Of a stretch of DNA of 64,000 nucleotides, positions 45,071 to 55,875 are shown piece after piece. Source of the DNA: Xiphydria camelus (Eukaryota > Arthropoda > Insecta > Hymenoptera > Xiphydriidae). Numbering within the stretch: the first letter of the stretch is position 1; every line of letters starts with the position of its first letter. The notes beneath the pieces are model-generated. The model had not been told where the DNA came from. It did not search any database and was given only the letters and a program-made list of their open reading frames with translations. Both the position numbers and the translations under genes were made by a program. The stretch is taken from assembly GCA_963678675.1 (NCBI GenBank), contig OY783199.1, positions 13,362,709 to 13,426,708 of the forward strand, in the 5' to 3' direction.

Positions 45071-45377
45071 CTATAAAATTGGAGTCCTACACGGAGAGAA
45101 TATTCCGTTTGAAATTACGATGCCAGAATCGTATCGCCGGACCGTACCGACAATATGAAACATTCTAAACGAAAAGCAATCTTCGTTTAATTGATCAATT
45201 TCTTCTGATTCTGTTTCTTCCTCATTTTTGTTTTTCTGTATTGGAATTTCATTTATTATCTTCACATTACTTACCATTTCTGTATTAACGTCTTTAAACG
45301 AATTTTGCTTTTCTGAATCCGCTCTTTCAAACGACTCTACGCCTCGAAAGAGCCTACAATATTATCTCTGATTTGTA

Positions 45378-45901
45378 GTGGGTGAGGCAGTGAAACGGCA
45401 CAATTTCAATTCGGGCTGGCAATCTTGGTGGGAGGTCACGAGAGTGGTGGGCTAGACCTTTGTTGTCTAGACAGCTGAAAATATTAGTAGCCATGGAACA
45501 TTGGCCCAGTGAGCAACGCGTTTGCTGTAAACTCTGAACGCTATGCTAATATGTTGGTAAGTTTTGGTCTGCCTGAAATCGATGAATATGATCCTGATGA
45601 TGAAACACTCTCCCAGCAAGATGATGCAACAAACCATACTGCCAATGATTCAATGAATTTGCGTAGACTCGCATTTCCTGGTCGTCTCATCAGCAGAAAT
45701 GGCGATATTCCATGGCCTACTCGTTCACCAGACTTGATGGCTCCAGACTTTTTCCTTCGTGGTTACCTCAAGTCCAAAGTGTTTAAAGTAAATTTCCGCT
45801 AATGTAGACCTGATTTGTGCTAAAATAAAACAACTTTTTTTAAATCTCTATTTTTTGCGATTTTTTTTAAAAAATCGTGCCGTTCCCACTGCCTCACCCT
45901 T
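45378..45901. mobile_element. Deleted mariner/IS630-type element with TA duplication
   Basis: Ends GTGGGTGAGGCAGTG and AAGGGTGAGGCAGTG (inverted), with TA at 45376-45377 and 45902-45903. It interrupts the gypsy fragment. Confidence 0.75.
45509..45802 (+). pseudogene. C-terminal transposase fragment of the IS630/mariner group
   Basis: After an unrelated leader the frame reads LSQQDDATNHTANDSMNLR, RLAFPGRLISRNGDIPWPTR and SPDLMAPDFFLRGYLKSK. This is the usual segment carrying the second catalytic Asp (QQD) and the SPDL...DFFLWGYLK tail. The N-terminal half is deleted. Confidence 0.75.
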
Positions 45902-46321
45902 TACTTTCAATGTTGTGTAATCGATTATTACCTTATTTGTTACTAACCAATCTGCTCCAAAAATTATATTAGACGACAATTTTGGTACTACCAGAAAAAT
46001 TGATTCTATTTCTTCTCTTTCAATTTTTACTGTCATAAATATTTGTTAAGTCACTATACTCGCTTTTTTCCCAATTGGACCACGAACTTACATTGACGAT
46101 ACCGGTAATTCCTCAAACTCGTTCTTCCCTTTTAATTCGTCGTACATTAGATTTGATGTACATTTCAAAGGGCTTCTTGTATCTAGAATTGCTTTATAAA
46201 TTTTATCGAATATTTCTACCTTAAAAATCGGACAACCAATCTCAGCGTCACCATCAGTTTCTCTCTCATTATGTTCTTCGTTAATTATCCCTTCTCTAAG
46301 ATCCTCTAATACAGTATGTCC

Positions 46322-46681
46322 CATTGGTAACGCAAGTATTTGAATTTCCCTGACATTTGACTTTGGTAGTGCTTGGAACGGTGCTGTAGTTAGAGTTAGC
46401 TTCAGAAGAGTGCGCTGCGTTCTTATGAGCCGTGTTTCGAGAGCAAAAAGTTTAAAATGTCTGATTACCCGGGAACTGTCAATTCGGGAGATCGAAGCGT
46501 CTAACCTCGAAATTAACTGAATTTGTAAATAATGGTAAATAGTGTGTAGAAGTGATGAGAAATAATCATACGGCTCGTAAGAACGCAACGTACTCTTCTG
46601 AAGCCAACTCTAACTAAAGCACCGTTCCAAGCACTACCAAAGTCAAATGTTAGGGAAATTCAAATACTTGCGTTACCAATG
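46322..46681. repeat. Inverted duplication within the gypsy fragment
   Basis: CATTGGTAACGCAAGTATTT at 46322 is inverted at 46661-46680. The arms of about 110 bp include CTTGGAACGGTGCT and AGAGTTAGCTTCAGAAGAGT. The right arm contains the insertion site of the Transib element that follows. Confidence 0.7.
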
Positions 46682-49590
46682 CACAGTGATTCGGCTCCCA
46701 TGCTAAAGCGGCCATAAATGCGTAACTCTAAACTAACTATTCCTTTTTCATTTAAAACGTCAAAATATAATCATATAAACATAAATTATATAATTTATGA
46801 GAGTTTTCCGTAGATAATTTTTTTTAATGATGTATTTAGGTATAAGAATGTCTCACGGTTTTATATGTTTTAGACAACAAATGAAAAACATTTTATAGTG
46901 TGACTTTTACTGCTAAATGGGAATAAATAATGGTTGTTTGTATTATCATTAACCTTAAATTAAAGAAAAAAAATTTAATTTCGTAATACAGACAAAGAAA
47001 ATTACTGAAAATAAATTAATAATCTATAGAACATTGCATTTTACCAGAACGATTAACTTTAAATACATAACAAATCTAACATGGATTTTGACAATACATC
47101 TTTTTTCTTAACAGATAACTTTCGTAAACTTGAAATTAGAGGATCTGAATGGAGAAGAAGCTTATTAATTAAATCGTATTGGTCAAAACGCGGCTCATTT
47201 TTCGTGTATGATCTCGTCTAAATGATTTAATATGTTTGTTAGTCGCTTCAGCTGCTTCTTCAGACAGTTCGCCAATTGATAACAAAGCGTGATCTATAAC
47301 ATGAGCACCATGAATGAGTACTTTATGGACGGAAGCGGGCATGTAATACCACGGATACTCGGCGACTAGTTGCTGAGCCGTCTCTAAAGCAAAATCGTTA
47401 AATTTCGTCTTATTAATGTTATATCCTGAATTCAAACATTGAAGTATAGTCCAACAACGATCTATGAGTTCCTTCTTGATTCCAGTAATTTCAGCTGAAA
47501 TTTCTGAATTCGAGAAAAATCGTCTAGCTGTGTTGCCATCGTTTGATGTCCCGCTTCCGCCACTTTTAGGCTTATCGACAATAAGACCTAACCTTTCCCT
47601 AAATTCGGCTTGGACATATTTTTTCTTTGCAGCCACAAGCATGTTATCGTTAGCAGATCTGGCTTGCCATTTCTTAATATCTAACTTGTAAGCCACATGA
47701 ATAAAATATTCAAAGAAACGAATTAACGCATGAAGAGGTGATAAACCGAATTCATATTTACTCTCGTCTACTTCCTTATTTAAACATTTATCAATGTCGT
47801 TCATCTCGCTAGGCAAGACATTACACATATAACATTTAGATGAAGAAACACTGTTGCTAAGTGCATTACACACTTTACCGTCTACCATAGTAAGTTGCAA
47901 ACTATGTGTAATGTGACATTCGCCATCTCTTTCCTTCAAGACAGTAGGCCGCAAGTTTCTTATTTTCTCTTTGAAGTATGTTTCCTCCTGAACTGATACA
48001 GCAGTCGTTTCCTTCAAATATTGAAGGCGAATAGGCCTGCAATATCGAGTTGATGAAGGCCTAGGATTTTTCCATAAAACTACTGAATTTGCCTCATTAT
48101 CAGCTGTCAAAATAAGTTGGAGTGGTACATACGAGGTAACAAATATGCTACTGTCTTGAAGAGTAGAATCAGAAAAACGCTGTTTATATTCGGAATGCCC
48201 GGTACTGCCATCAAAACCCCATTTTCCTATCAGAGATATCTTATCTAGCGACTCGTTAGGTACCCTATCCAAAATATTTATTTGAGACTCAAAAATCCGA
48301 TTGGCAGTATGGTCTAGTAAACTTTGCAGTTCGACTTCGGCGGATGATTCAGTAACAGCTACATCTGAAGGATAACAGTGTTTTTTAGATTCTACGACAT
48401 TTTGGTAACATGGTAAAATGTTTTTGGAGACCTTATTGTCTATAAAATTTTTAACTAACAGATACTGGTGTCGAGTTAACTTAGCTTCGACAATGAGCGA
48501 CAAAACTTCGCTTGAGTCGATTTTAGTAGCAGTTGATGCATTGACTAACGTATTCATAAGAGAAGTATCTATTTTAGACAACTCAGACAATCTTCTCCTT
48601 CTTGCACGCTTACTGGCCTCGTTAAAGTCTTTCCTCGGACGGCCACGCGAAGAGGACGTTGACGGTTCGACATCATCATTTTGGTGAGACATACGTAACG
48701 CAATGCTTCGCTGTATATCAATATTTTCAACTACACTTAGCCAATCTGAATACTTTTCTATCAATTTAGATTTAGTACGCTTGGACTTTACCCAATAATG
48801 TGAAATTCGTTTACATATATTCCTAATTCTATCACTTAATGTCTCTAAATTAATATATTCGATGTTATCCGAAAGACGCGGTGTTTGTGTCAAAGTGTTA
48901 ACGATATGGTGCAATTTTTCATTAGCACTACCCTCCTTAGAGTGCCAGATATCGAAAATCGTCATCCTCGAAACAGAACATTTGAAAAATGTACCTAAAA
49001 CGACATAAAAACCGGAATTGAAAAAAACTCTTTTTTCTATACTATGGACATGAATAATTTGATACTCCCTAACTTAAGAAGAGGCAACAAGAGGCAGATA
49101 AAACCTATATGCCCTTAATCTGACCATTCTCCTTTGTAAAATAATATGTATCTCAAGTGCAGCAAAGGGCAGCGAAAAGTTATAGATCAAAATAACTAAG
49201 TTCATATGAAAGAAAATCTAGCAAAAATCTACCTTCAATTATACCTACATATTATTATTATACCTACATCATATTATATGAAATATGTAAATAATAAAAG
49301 TGCATACCTTGCTCTTGCACTTCCATGTTAACACTACGTGTAAATAGTCGATTTGAAATGATGGCACTCTCAAAGAGAAAGCGATTAAGTTGCGTTGACT
49401 CACTCGTCCAGGTACTTAGGCTCGACAACCGCTCACTTCCAATGCACAAAACTGACTGATAATTTGAACTAATTGCAATGCTATATATAGCTTTTAGAAG
49501 CTTGTCAACCTGTGAATCACTTAGAGGCATGCTCAGACCGATATAAGATAATGACATTTTTCGATTTATGGCCGCTTTGGAATCACTGTG
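46682..49590. mobile_element. Transib DNA transposon A
   Basis: Ends CACAGTGATTC at 46682 and its complement ending at 49590, with AAAGCGGCCATAAA a little further in on both sides. The 5-bp target duplication CAATG is at 46677-46681 and 49591-49595. Transib elements make 5-bp duplications and have ends starting CAC. The uninterrupted target exists in the left arm of the local inverted duplication (minus strand, about 46310-46345). Confidence 0.9.
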
Positions 49591-49593
49591 CAA
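47169..49593 (-). pseudogene. Transib transposase A (RAG1-related), two exons, frameshift near the end
   Basis: Exon 1 runs down to a GTATGC donor at 49308. Exon 2 is 48994-47169, with phase preserved at the junction. The exon 1 start is uncertain: the open frame extends slightly past the element end, so an internal Met is likelier. Motifs: a basic GRPRKDFNEASKRARRRR; a KWGFDGSTGHSEYKQ segment (first catalytic Asp region); NPRPSSTRYCRPIRLQYLKE; LTMVDGKVCNAL (second Asp region); the zinc pair KCYMC; NDGNTARRFF; and LSEEAAEATNKHIKSFRRDH, the Glu region alignable with RAG1. A single frameshift at about 47175 stops the frame. In the next frame the usual tail (LLLHSDPLISSLRKL) continues to a stop at 47059-47061. 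Otherwise the frame is open for about 600 codons. Confidence 0.85.
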
Positions 49594-49595
49594 TG

Positions 49596-50105
49596 GGATA
49601 TACTATACCATCGGCGCTATTGTTATCCACGGTTGGACTTACATTCCGTAGACAATTTATACATTTAAATTTTGTGACTGAAGGAAAGATTGTTTTCTAT
49701 TCATATCTGTTTCTGTTTGATTCACCTGTATAATTTTGGTTTGTATTTGTTATCCCATTTGTGGGTATTCCTAGCTGCGGTTTTGATCACTGTTGTGTTG
49801 GACTATTCTGTATGGTGAAATTTGTTTGCTGACTTTGAAGACTTCGATTTCTCCCCAATTTTCATGATAATTATTTTCATTATGACGTGCGTCATTTTTA
49901 TAAGTATAAGTCCCTAGCATAGTTAGTCTTTAGAGAGCGCTTGACGCTCTCGGGCAGCGCGCAGTGGACATTGGCCTGCTCGCGGGGGATTGGTGCGGCG
50001 GAGCGTCGAGCACGTCACGTCGCGCCAATCAGGGAGACTACCGCAAGTCGCCCCCACTCGACCGTTACCGGCCAATAGGGCCGATAACGGTCCCCTCCGC
50101 GTTAG
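49596..50105. other. Gypsy-flanking sequence grading into a promoter-like region
   Basis: 49598-49645 is an inverted relative of 50722-50755 (AACAATAGCGCCGAT). From 49930 the sequence turns GC-rich with CCAAT boxes at about 50027 and 50072. Confidence 0.4.
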
Positions 50106-50114
50106 GTATATAAG
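50106..50114 (+). promoter_or_regulatory. TATA box of an LTR-like promoter
   Basis: GTATATAAG follows two CCAAT elements and a CpG-rich stretch. It precedes the minisatellite and the gypsy protease frame 600 bp downstream. It is probably the promoter of a gypsy LTR whose other copy is missing. Confidence 0.5.
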
Positions 50115-50245
50115 AGCGGGCGTTGAGCGTAGCGGGCATTCCGGCGTTGAGGGAGACGCTTGGATCTCCCTCAGTCCTTCTTAGGACTCTTCCAATAGAC
50201 GACTCGATTCGCATTTGGGTTCCCTTTTCTTTCTCCCCTTTTCCT

Positions 50246-50570
50246 TCCGCGGCGTTTTCACGCCTTTCTCCGACCGCGGCGCCTTCGCGCCTTCCACCTT
50301 TTCCCTTCCGCGGCGTTTTCACGCCTTTCCTTCGTCTCCTTCCGCGGCGTTTTCACGCCTTCCCGACCGCGGCGCCTTTGCGCCTTCCACCGCTTCCTTC
50401 CGCGGCGTTTTCACGCCTTCCCCGACCGCGGCGCCTTCGCGCTTTCCACCGCTTCCTTCCGTGGCGCCCTTGCGCCTTTCCCTCGACCGCGGTGCCCTCG
50501 CGCCTTTTCCCCGACCGCGGCGCCTTCGCGCCTTTCCTTCCGCGGCCCCTTTGCGCCTTTCCCTTTTCCG
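50246..50570 (+). repeat. GC-rich minisatellite in the leader
   Basis: About 13-14 degenerate units of the form (TTCC or GACC)GCGGCG followed by TTTTCACGCCTT or CCTTCGCGCCTT. Long frames on both strands here are translations of the repeat, not genes. Confidence 0.85.
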
Positions 50571-50728
50571 TTCCCCGCACACGTGTCAATTATATCCTTG
50601 ATAATGCCTATTATACGGTACTTGATTTTAATTTGGTTTAAAATAATTTCTTCTGTCTCTATTTTGTGGATACAATTTTTTATTTGACTGTAGATTTTTA
50701 ACATTTTTATATTCTTGTCTGTACAACC

Positions 50729-51176
50729 GTGAACAATAGCGCCGATATATTAGGGGATCTTAGAGAAGGGGTAACTAACAGAGAATATAACGAGAGAGAA
50801 ACTGATGGTGACGCTGAGACTGGTTGTCCGATTTTTAAGGTAGAAATATTCGATAAAATTTATAAAGCGATTCTAGGTACAGGAAGCCCTTTGACATACA
50901 TATATATCAGATCTAATGTACGACGAATTAAAAGGAAAGAACGAGTTTGAGGAATTACCAGTATCCTCAATGCAAGTTGGTGGTCCAATTGGGAAAAAAG
51001 CGAGTATAGTGACTAAACAAATATTTGTGACAGTAAAAATTGAAAGAGGAGAAATAGAATCAATTTTTCTGGTAGTACCAAAATTGTCGTCTAATATAAT
51101 TTTTGGGTCAGATTGGCTAGTAAAAAATAAGGTAATAATAATCGATTTGAAGGAACAGAGAATACAGATTCTCTGG
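50729..51176 (+). pseudogene. Ty3/gypsy retropepsin fragment
   Basis: The frame includes DLREGVTNREYNERETDGD, CPIFKVEIFDKIYKAILGTG (DTG changed to GTG) and, after a frameshift near 50910, NEFEELPVSSMQVGGPIGKK, VKIERGEIESIFLVVPKLSS and IIFGSDWLVKNK. A second copy of the region lies at 45.8-46.6 kb. Immediately 3' the strand switches to an inverted gag piece. Confidence 0.65.
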
Positions 51177-51604
51177 TAATTATTTTCACAATTTTGAAAT
51201 GCAATTCGTATTTAATAAATGGTTGTTCGAAATAGCCCGCTACTCTAATTTGTTTAAAAAAATATTCTTCTAATAACCCATTAGATGATTTATACTCGTA
51301 TTCTCGATTTTGCCACTTTTCTTTTACCTTTATTTGTATTGGAATGGTGTAGAATTTATTTCGAAACTTTATTTTGAAATTTTTTGGGGTATTAATTTGA
51401 TCTCTTATCATAAACCCACCGTTTCGCTTTGCCTTCTAAACAGTTTTCACTAATTAGTATTTTTGAATTCTCATCAATATTTCGCGCTTTTAAGTAATAA
51501 ACGCCATTTATTGAAACATTGAAAATGCACAATAAAAATGTGTTCCCCCGGAGGAACAACGCTCCTCCGGGGGTAATGGCGCATGGCGCCGATATAAAAT
51601 ACAA
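51177..51604 (-). pseudogene. Ty3/gypsy gag fragment, copy 1
   Basis: On the minus strand: YYLKARNIDENSKILISENC, EGKAKRWVYDKRSN, INTPKNFKIKFRNKFYTIPI, QIKVKEKWQNREYEYKSSNG. This is a Ty3/gypsy Gag (retrotransposon gag domain). It duplicates 51717-51890. Confidence 0.6.
51545..51573 (+). terminator. Strong GC hairpin
   Basis: CCCCCGGAGGA (51545-51555) pairs with TCCTCCGGGGG (51563-51573), an 11-bp perfect stem with a 7-base loop. It lies between the two gag copies, in sequence (51491-51716) unlike gag. Role unknown: it may be the end of an inserted element or an LTR fold. Confidence 0.4.
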
Positions 51605-51716
51605 AATTACACATAAAGCAGTAGGAACATTCTTACAAATATAAGGGGGGCCGGCTACTACCCACCTCCCACTATTGGGGACCCGTCGTTATAAGAGATA
51701 TATTTTTAGTTTTCTT

Positions 51717-52290
51717 TTAACTTTATTTGTATTGGAATGGTGTAGAATTTATTTCGAAACTTTATTTTGAAATCTTTTAGGGTATTAATTTGATCTCTTA
51801 TCATAAACCCATCGTTTCGCTTTGCCCTCTAAACAGTTTTCACTAATTAGCATTTTTGAATTCTCATCAATATTTCGCGCTTTTAAGTAATATTCTAATT
51901 CTTTTAAGACTTGAACTGGTTTTTTGTCATCCTCGTCCGAAAATTTCGGTGATTTTACATTTAAATTTAACGTTTCAAAATCTACAACCAGTCTATTAAC
52001 GGCCGCCAACTGGTTGTCATTAGATACTTGTGATTCATTTAGTTCTTGTTCTCACTTATTTTGCTGATCTACTTGTAGTCTCGCAATTTCCTCTCGCAAT
52101 ATTTTTAGTTCTGCTATATCCTGTTTCATTTCTTCTATTTCTTCGGCCATCCTATTTGTTTTCGCTTCTGTAATTGGACTTCTTATAACGCTACTTGTTT
52201 TGCCTTTCCATGCTGTGTTTACATTCCCTCCTTGACCGCTTATATTTATATTCCTTTTCTCTTTAGTCCTTCATATAATCGTTTGAATTC
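51717..52290 (-). pseudogene. Ty3/gypsy gag fragment, copy 2
   Basis: The minus frame includes MAEEIEEMKQDIAELKILRE with a heptad pattern (coiled coil), a TGA after QVDQQNK, then QLAAVNRLVVDFETLNLNV, SPKFSDEDDKKPVQVLKELE and the same YYLKARNIDENSKMLISENC segment as copy 1. It is the more complete N-terminal gag part. Confidence 0.6.
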
Positions 52291-52341
52291 AAATGTATTT
52301 ACTCCATTTCATTTCAATTTATTCATTAACAATCAATTATA

Positions 52342-53600
52342 TTAGGTCCATGAATAAGTTCTCGCTGTTTTCTAACAGATTGTGTTACCAGAACTACGTG
52401 CATGTAATTTCAGATGGTAACGCATCTACAAGGAAGTACTATCGGTAAGCTTGAACTTCAGTGTGTGTTAGTTCGCCACACTGTAAACAAAGTTTGTTTA
52501 TTTGGTTCCAAATATGTCGAAATTTGTGCCAATAAAGAGTATTTGCGGGGAATCTTATTGCACTACTTTATTCAGAAGAAATCTGCAGCTGATCACACAG
52601 AATTTTTGTCGAAACTTACGGTGAACATGCTTTGTCGGAAACGACATGTAGAGACTGGTTTCGATACTTCAAAAATAATGATTTTGACCTTGGAGATAAA
52701 GAACGCTTTGGTACACCGAAAAAGTTTGTAGACGAAAAATTAGAGAAATTACTGAATGAAGATTCATGTCAGACGCTAGCGGAACTTTCAAAATCATTAG
52801 GAGTAGATGATACAACGGTTTCGAAACGTTTAAAAAGGTCAGGAATGATCCAGAAGCAAGGACATTGGGTGCCATATGAATTGAAGCCGAGAGGCATCGA
52901 ATGGCGTTTTCTCACGTGTGAACTACTGCTTCAAAGGCAGAAAAGAAAAGGTTTGTTGCATCGTATCATGACTGGCGATGAAAAATGGATACAGTACGAT
53001 AACCCTAAGCGTAAAAGATCGTGGGGTAAGCCCGGTCATGCATTAACATCATCTGTAAAGCCAAATATCCATGGTTCGAAGCTTCTTCTGTGCATTTGGT
53101 GGGATCAACAGGGTGTAATTTATTATGAACTGCTCAAACTGAAAGAAACCATAACAGGAGATCATTATCGAATGCAATTGATGCATTTGAGCCAAGCCCT
53201 GAAGGAAAAACGGCTGTTATACGAACAGAGACACGATAAGGTGATATTGTTACACGACAACGCACCGCCACATATGACAAGACCAGTGAAAACTTATTTG
53301 GAAACGCTTAAATGGGAAGTCCTACTCCACCCGCCGTATTCACCGGATATAGCCCCTTCCGATTATTACCTATTCCGTTCGATGGCACATGGCCTGGCTG
53401 AGCAGCGCTTCCATTCTTATGAAGATGTCAAAAAATGGATCGATTCTTGGATAGCGTCAAATGACGTATCGTTTTTCCGACTGGGAATTTAAATGCTGCC
53501 AGAAAGATGGGCAAAAGTAGTGGCCAGTGATGGACAATACTTTGAAATTTCTTTTTGTTCAGGCGCCAATTGAGAGAAACCGGAGGTAAGCGACGAGGGC
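52342..53600 (+). mobile_element. mariner element, 3' end not delimited
   Basis: Starts TTAGGTCCATGAATAAGTTC at 52342, next to TA, typical of mariner ends. The transposase follows. I find no matching inverted end downstream of 53575, so the 3' end is truncated or diverged. Confidence 0.65.
52513..53575 (+). pseudogene. mariner transposase (DD34D type)
   Basis: The N-terminus MSKFVPIKS (52513) shifts frame to EYLRGILLHYFIQKKSAAD and shifts again before TCRDWFRYFKNNDFDLGD. From 52632 the frame is open for 286 codons: a helix-turn-helix (AELSKSLGVDDTTVSKRLKR), WVPYEL, TGDEKWIQYDN (first Asp), LLHDNAPPH (second Asp), and YSPDIAPSDYYLF (third Asp, 34 residues on). A premature TAA at 53490 is followed in frame by MLPERWAKVVASDGQYFE, the usual end. 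At least three N-terminal frameshifts and one stop inactivate it. Confidence 0.85.
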
Positions 53601-53691
53601 TATTCCCGTCCAATTACACGACGTAGACTACGCGTCACCCTAAACGATTTATTCAATTCATATGACCGCTCTAGCGCTACTAATGACCCTA

Positions 53692-54450
53692 AAGGTTACC
53701 GCACACTTGGGAGTCGCGTCAAAATACCGACTGGATAAAATACATACAAATAAATGTACTACCGCTCACTTGAGCGGCGTGTCAGGTCGCGTCAGGGACG
53801 GGTTCCTACCGTTCACTTGCCCAGTGCGGCGCGTCGCGTCAAAATACCGACTGGATAAAATACATACAAATAAATGTACTACCGCTCACTAGAGCGGTGT
53901 GGCGCGTCGCGTCACTGACGGGGATTCTTCCCTTCGAATCCTTGGCGTCAAACGATGCGTCGCGACGGGACGGTCATAAAGACTAGAATCTTTGTCCGTC
54001 GCAGAATAGACGAAATTCGGAATATCGGTTCTTACCACTCACTATCATCGTGATCGAAATACCTCGTGGTTAATCTCGCGATCAGACGGGCAAATTCTTC
54101 AAGATTGGCGCGTTTTTTATTGATAGGATGGATCCACATTCTCTTCTTTCTATTTCTTTCTGACATCAATGCTACCATAAAAGCAATTTCCTCATTAGAA
54201 CTACTGCTGCCGTTGTACATCTTGTTGCACTGCTAGATACCGTCTGATTGTAATATATTTTATAAAATTTACGGATATTCAAGTCCGAATCTGTCAGTTG
54301 CCGCCGGAAAAGTGGGCGATGCCACTATCCATCGCGGAGCGTCACCGAGCCGTGACGAAAAATTTACGGACATTCAGATAAGAATCGCCGGGCATCGCCA
54401 CATCGCGACGCTACGCGACGCGCCGCGCCGCTCTAGTGTGCGATAACCTT
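53692..54450. mobile_element. Deleted Harbinger-type element with AAGGTTA(C/T)CGCACAC ends
   Basis: AAGGTTACCGCACACTTGGG at 53692 is inverted at the right end (ctctagtgtgcgataacctt, to 54450). A unit of about 120 bp (TCAAAATACCGACTGGATAA through ACCGCTCACT) is in tandem at 53718-53790 and 53838-53890. A transposase start lies on the minus strand. Confidence 0.6.
54032..54220 (-). pseudogene. N-terminal exon of a HARBI1/ALP1-like transposase
   Basis: Sixty-two codons beginning MYNGSSSSNEEIAFMVALMS, then KKRMWIHPINKKRANLEEFA. The W(I/V)HPIN-x-KR-x-x-x-G/L-EF pattern is the conserved start of many insect PIF/Harbinger transposases. The rest of the gene is deleted. Confidence 0.55.
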
Positions 54451-55444
54451 AACGCGGTGATGGGAAAGAGAGGGGGCGATGTGCAGTTCATGTTCGATGC
54501 TGGGAATGTTGCGAGTGTCCTCCAGGTCTCGCACTGATCCTCGTTGTCCTCCGCTGGATGCAATGAGTGCTGTTGGGAAAAAACCCCAGTTGAATGGCTT
54601 AGGACGAGGCGATCGGTCTCTAAATCTCGTGCGTCATTGGAGGGGTGCAAGTCATATCAGGTTGAATATCTCGGGGATGCGGCAGCGGTAAGTCCTCGGT
54701 ATCAAAGCGATTGTCGAGACTTCCGAACTCGATCGTAACGGCTGACCATCTGATCGCTCTAGCCCGTTTTTTTTCTAGCTCTCCCCCCCTCTCTCGCAAT
54801 CTTATTTTATTATCTTGTTACAGGATGCACCGAGTAAATTGAGGGGGGGGGTCTACCATATGACTAAAAGCTCCTGACTTTAAAGCCGCGACAGAAAGGG
54901 GAAAAAAGAAAAAAAACAGCTAAAAGGTCTAGAAGACTGCGTTGAACGCCAGGCATCTATCGATGCCGGTCGAGTGGAGAACTCAACCCTTCCTCCGCTA
55001 GTAACGCTAGGAGGGCAAAAGCAAAAAAAAAAGAAAGGGAAAAACAGCCAAGAAGTACTATCCAGGACTGACTCTCCGTAGCCGATTCTAGGTTACAGGT
55101 TATCGTGGGGGAACTTGACGTTGGGCTCCTTTGGAGACGCTTGTTCCGAAGCGGGAAATCGGGACTCAGGCAGGCAAAGAAAAGCGGGATATAGGTAGGT
55201 TAGCAGAAAGAAAGAAAAACGAGGAGATCTCTGGCGAGACTAGAAGATCATATTTTAGACTATCTATCAAACACATCATTCTAGACAGGTCGGCCACTGG
55301 CCGCTCGTGAACATTATCAAGACATAAGATTACTCGAAATAAAGCAAATTACGACTAAAGCAGCTGCGGACGGGGCGGGACGGTACGGACCAAGCTATCA
55401 TAAGCTATCCTGGGCATTTTCGCCTCACAAGACAAAATCAGCGT
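54451..55444. other. Unassigned GC-richer sequence
   Basis: Contains a CT-rich tract (54770-54800), a run of nine G at 54844-54852 and A/G-rich tracts (54895-54925, 55018-55045). No coding exon recognised. It could be the 3' region of a retroelement. Confidence 0.3.
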
Positions 55445-55875
55445 TTCCTATAATACAAAATAAATTTTCTGTTTTGTTTACAAACTTTTTGGTCTAGTAG
55501 TTTTTTCGTATCTGCCACCATTATCGAGAAAAAAAATAAAAAACGATTTTCTGTAATTCGCTAGATTAAATTAAACATTTTTTAAAAATTAAAGCTGGGA
55601 TAACGCGGTTTTTGTAGCAATGATTTACTACAATAAGAAAACCCTGAATAATAAACATAGGTAACAAAACAACATTACAAAAACTGCTGAAAGTGACCTC
55701 CTCCAACCCTTACACATGCCTCCACTCTTCTTCTCATTGATTCCCGTACTCTTTGGAACATTTCTGGAGTATTTCTTACGGTTTTTTCTCGATAACGGTA
55801 GCAGATACGAAAAAACTACAAGAGACCAAAAAGTTTGTAAACAAAACAGAACTTTTATTTTGTATTTTAGAATCT
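55445..55875. mobile_element. Foldback element with a transposase tail
   Basis: Left arm 55445-55545 (ATACAAAATAAATTTTCTGT, ACAAACTTTTTGGTCTAGTA, TTTTTCGTATCTGCCACC) is inverted at 55775-55870. Between them, on the minus strand (55775-55690), MFQRVRESMRRRVEACVRVG GGHF matches the very end of IS630/mariner-group transposases. Confidence 0.6.

Larger units (their letters stand above)
45071..46588 (-). pseudogene. Ty3/gypsy protease-region fragment, interrupted
   Basis: On the minus strand the frame from 46588 includes IQILALPMGHTVLEDLREG, CPIFKVEIFDKIYKAILDTR (the retropepsin active-site region, with DTR where DTG is usual) and NLMYDELKGKNEFEELPV. It continues at 46036 with TVKIEREEIESIFLVVPKLS and IIFGADWLVTNKVII. 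A mariner-type insertion (45378-45901) follows, and then more minus-strand sequence to 45071 (FRMFHIVGTVRRYDSGIVIS). The same protease region occurs on + at 50729-51176. Confidence 0.65.

Noticed and set aside
50123..50704. Several long overlapping frames on both strands
   Set aside because: All arise from the GC-rich minisatellite at 50246-50570.
53718..53890. CRISPR-like direct repeats
   Set aside because: Only two copies of a unit of about 120 bp inside a eukaryotic DNA transposon.
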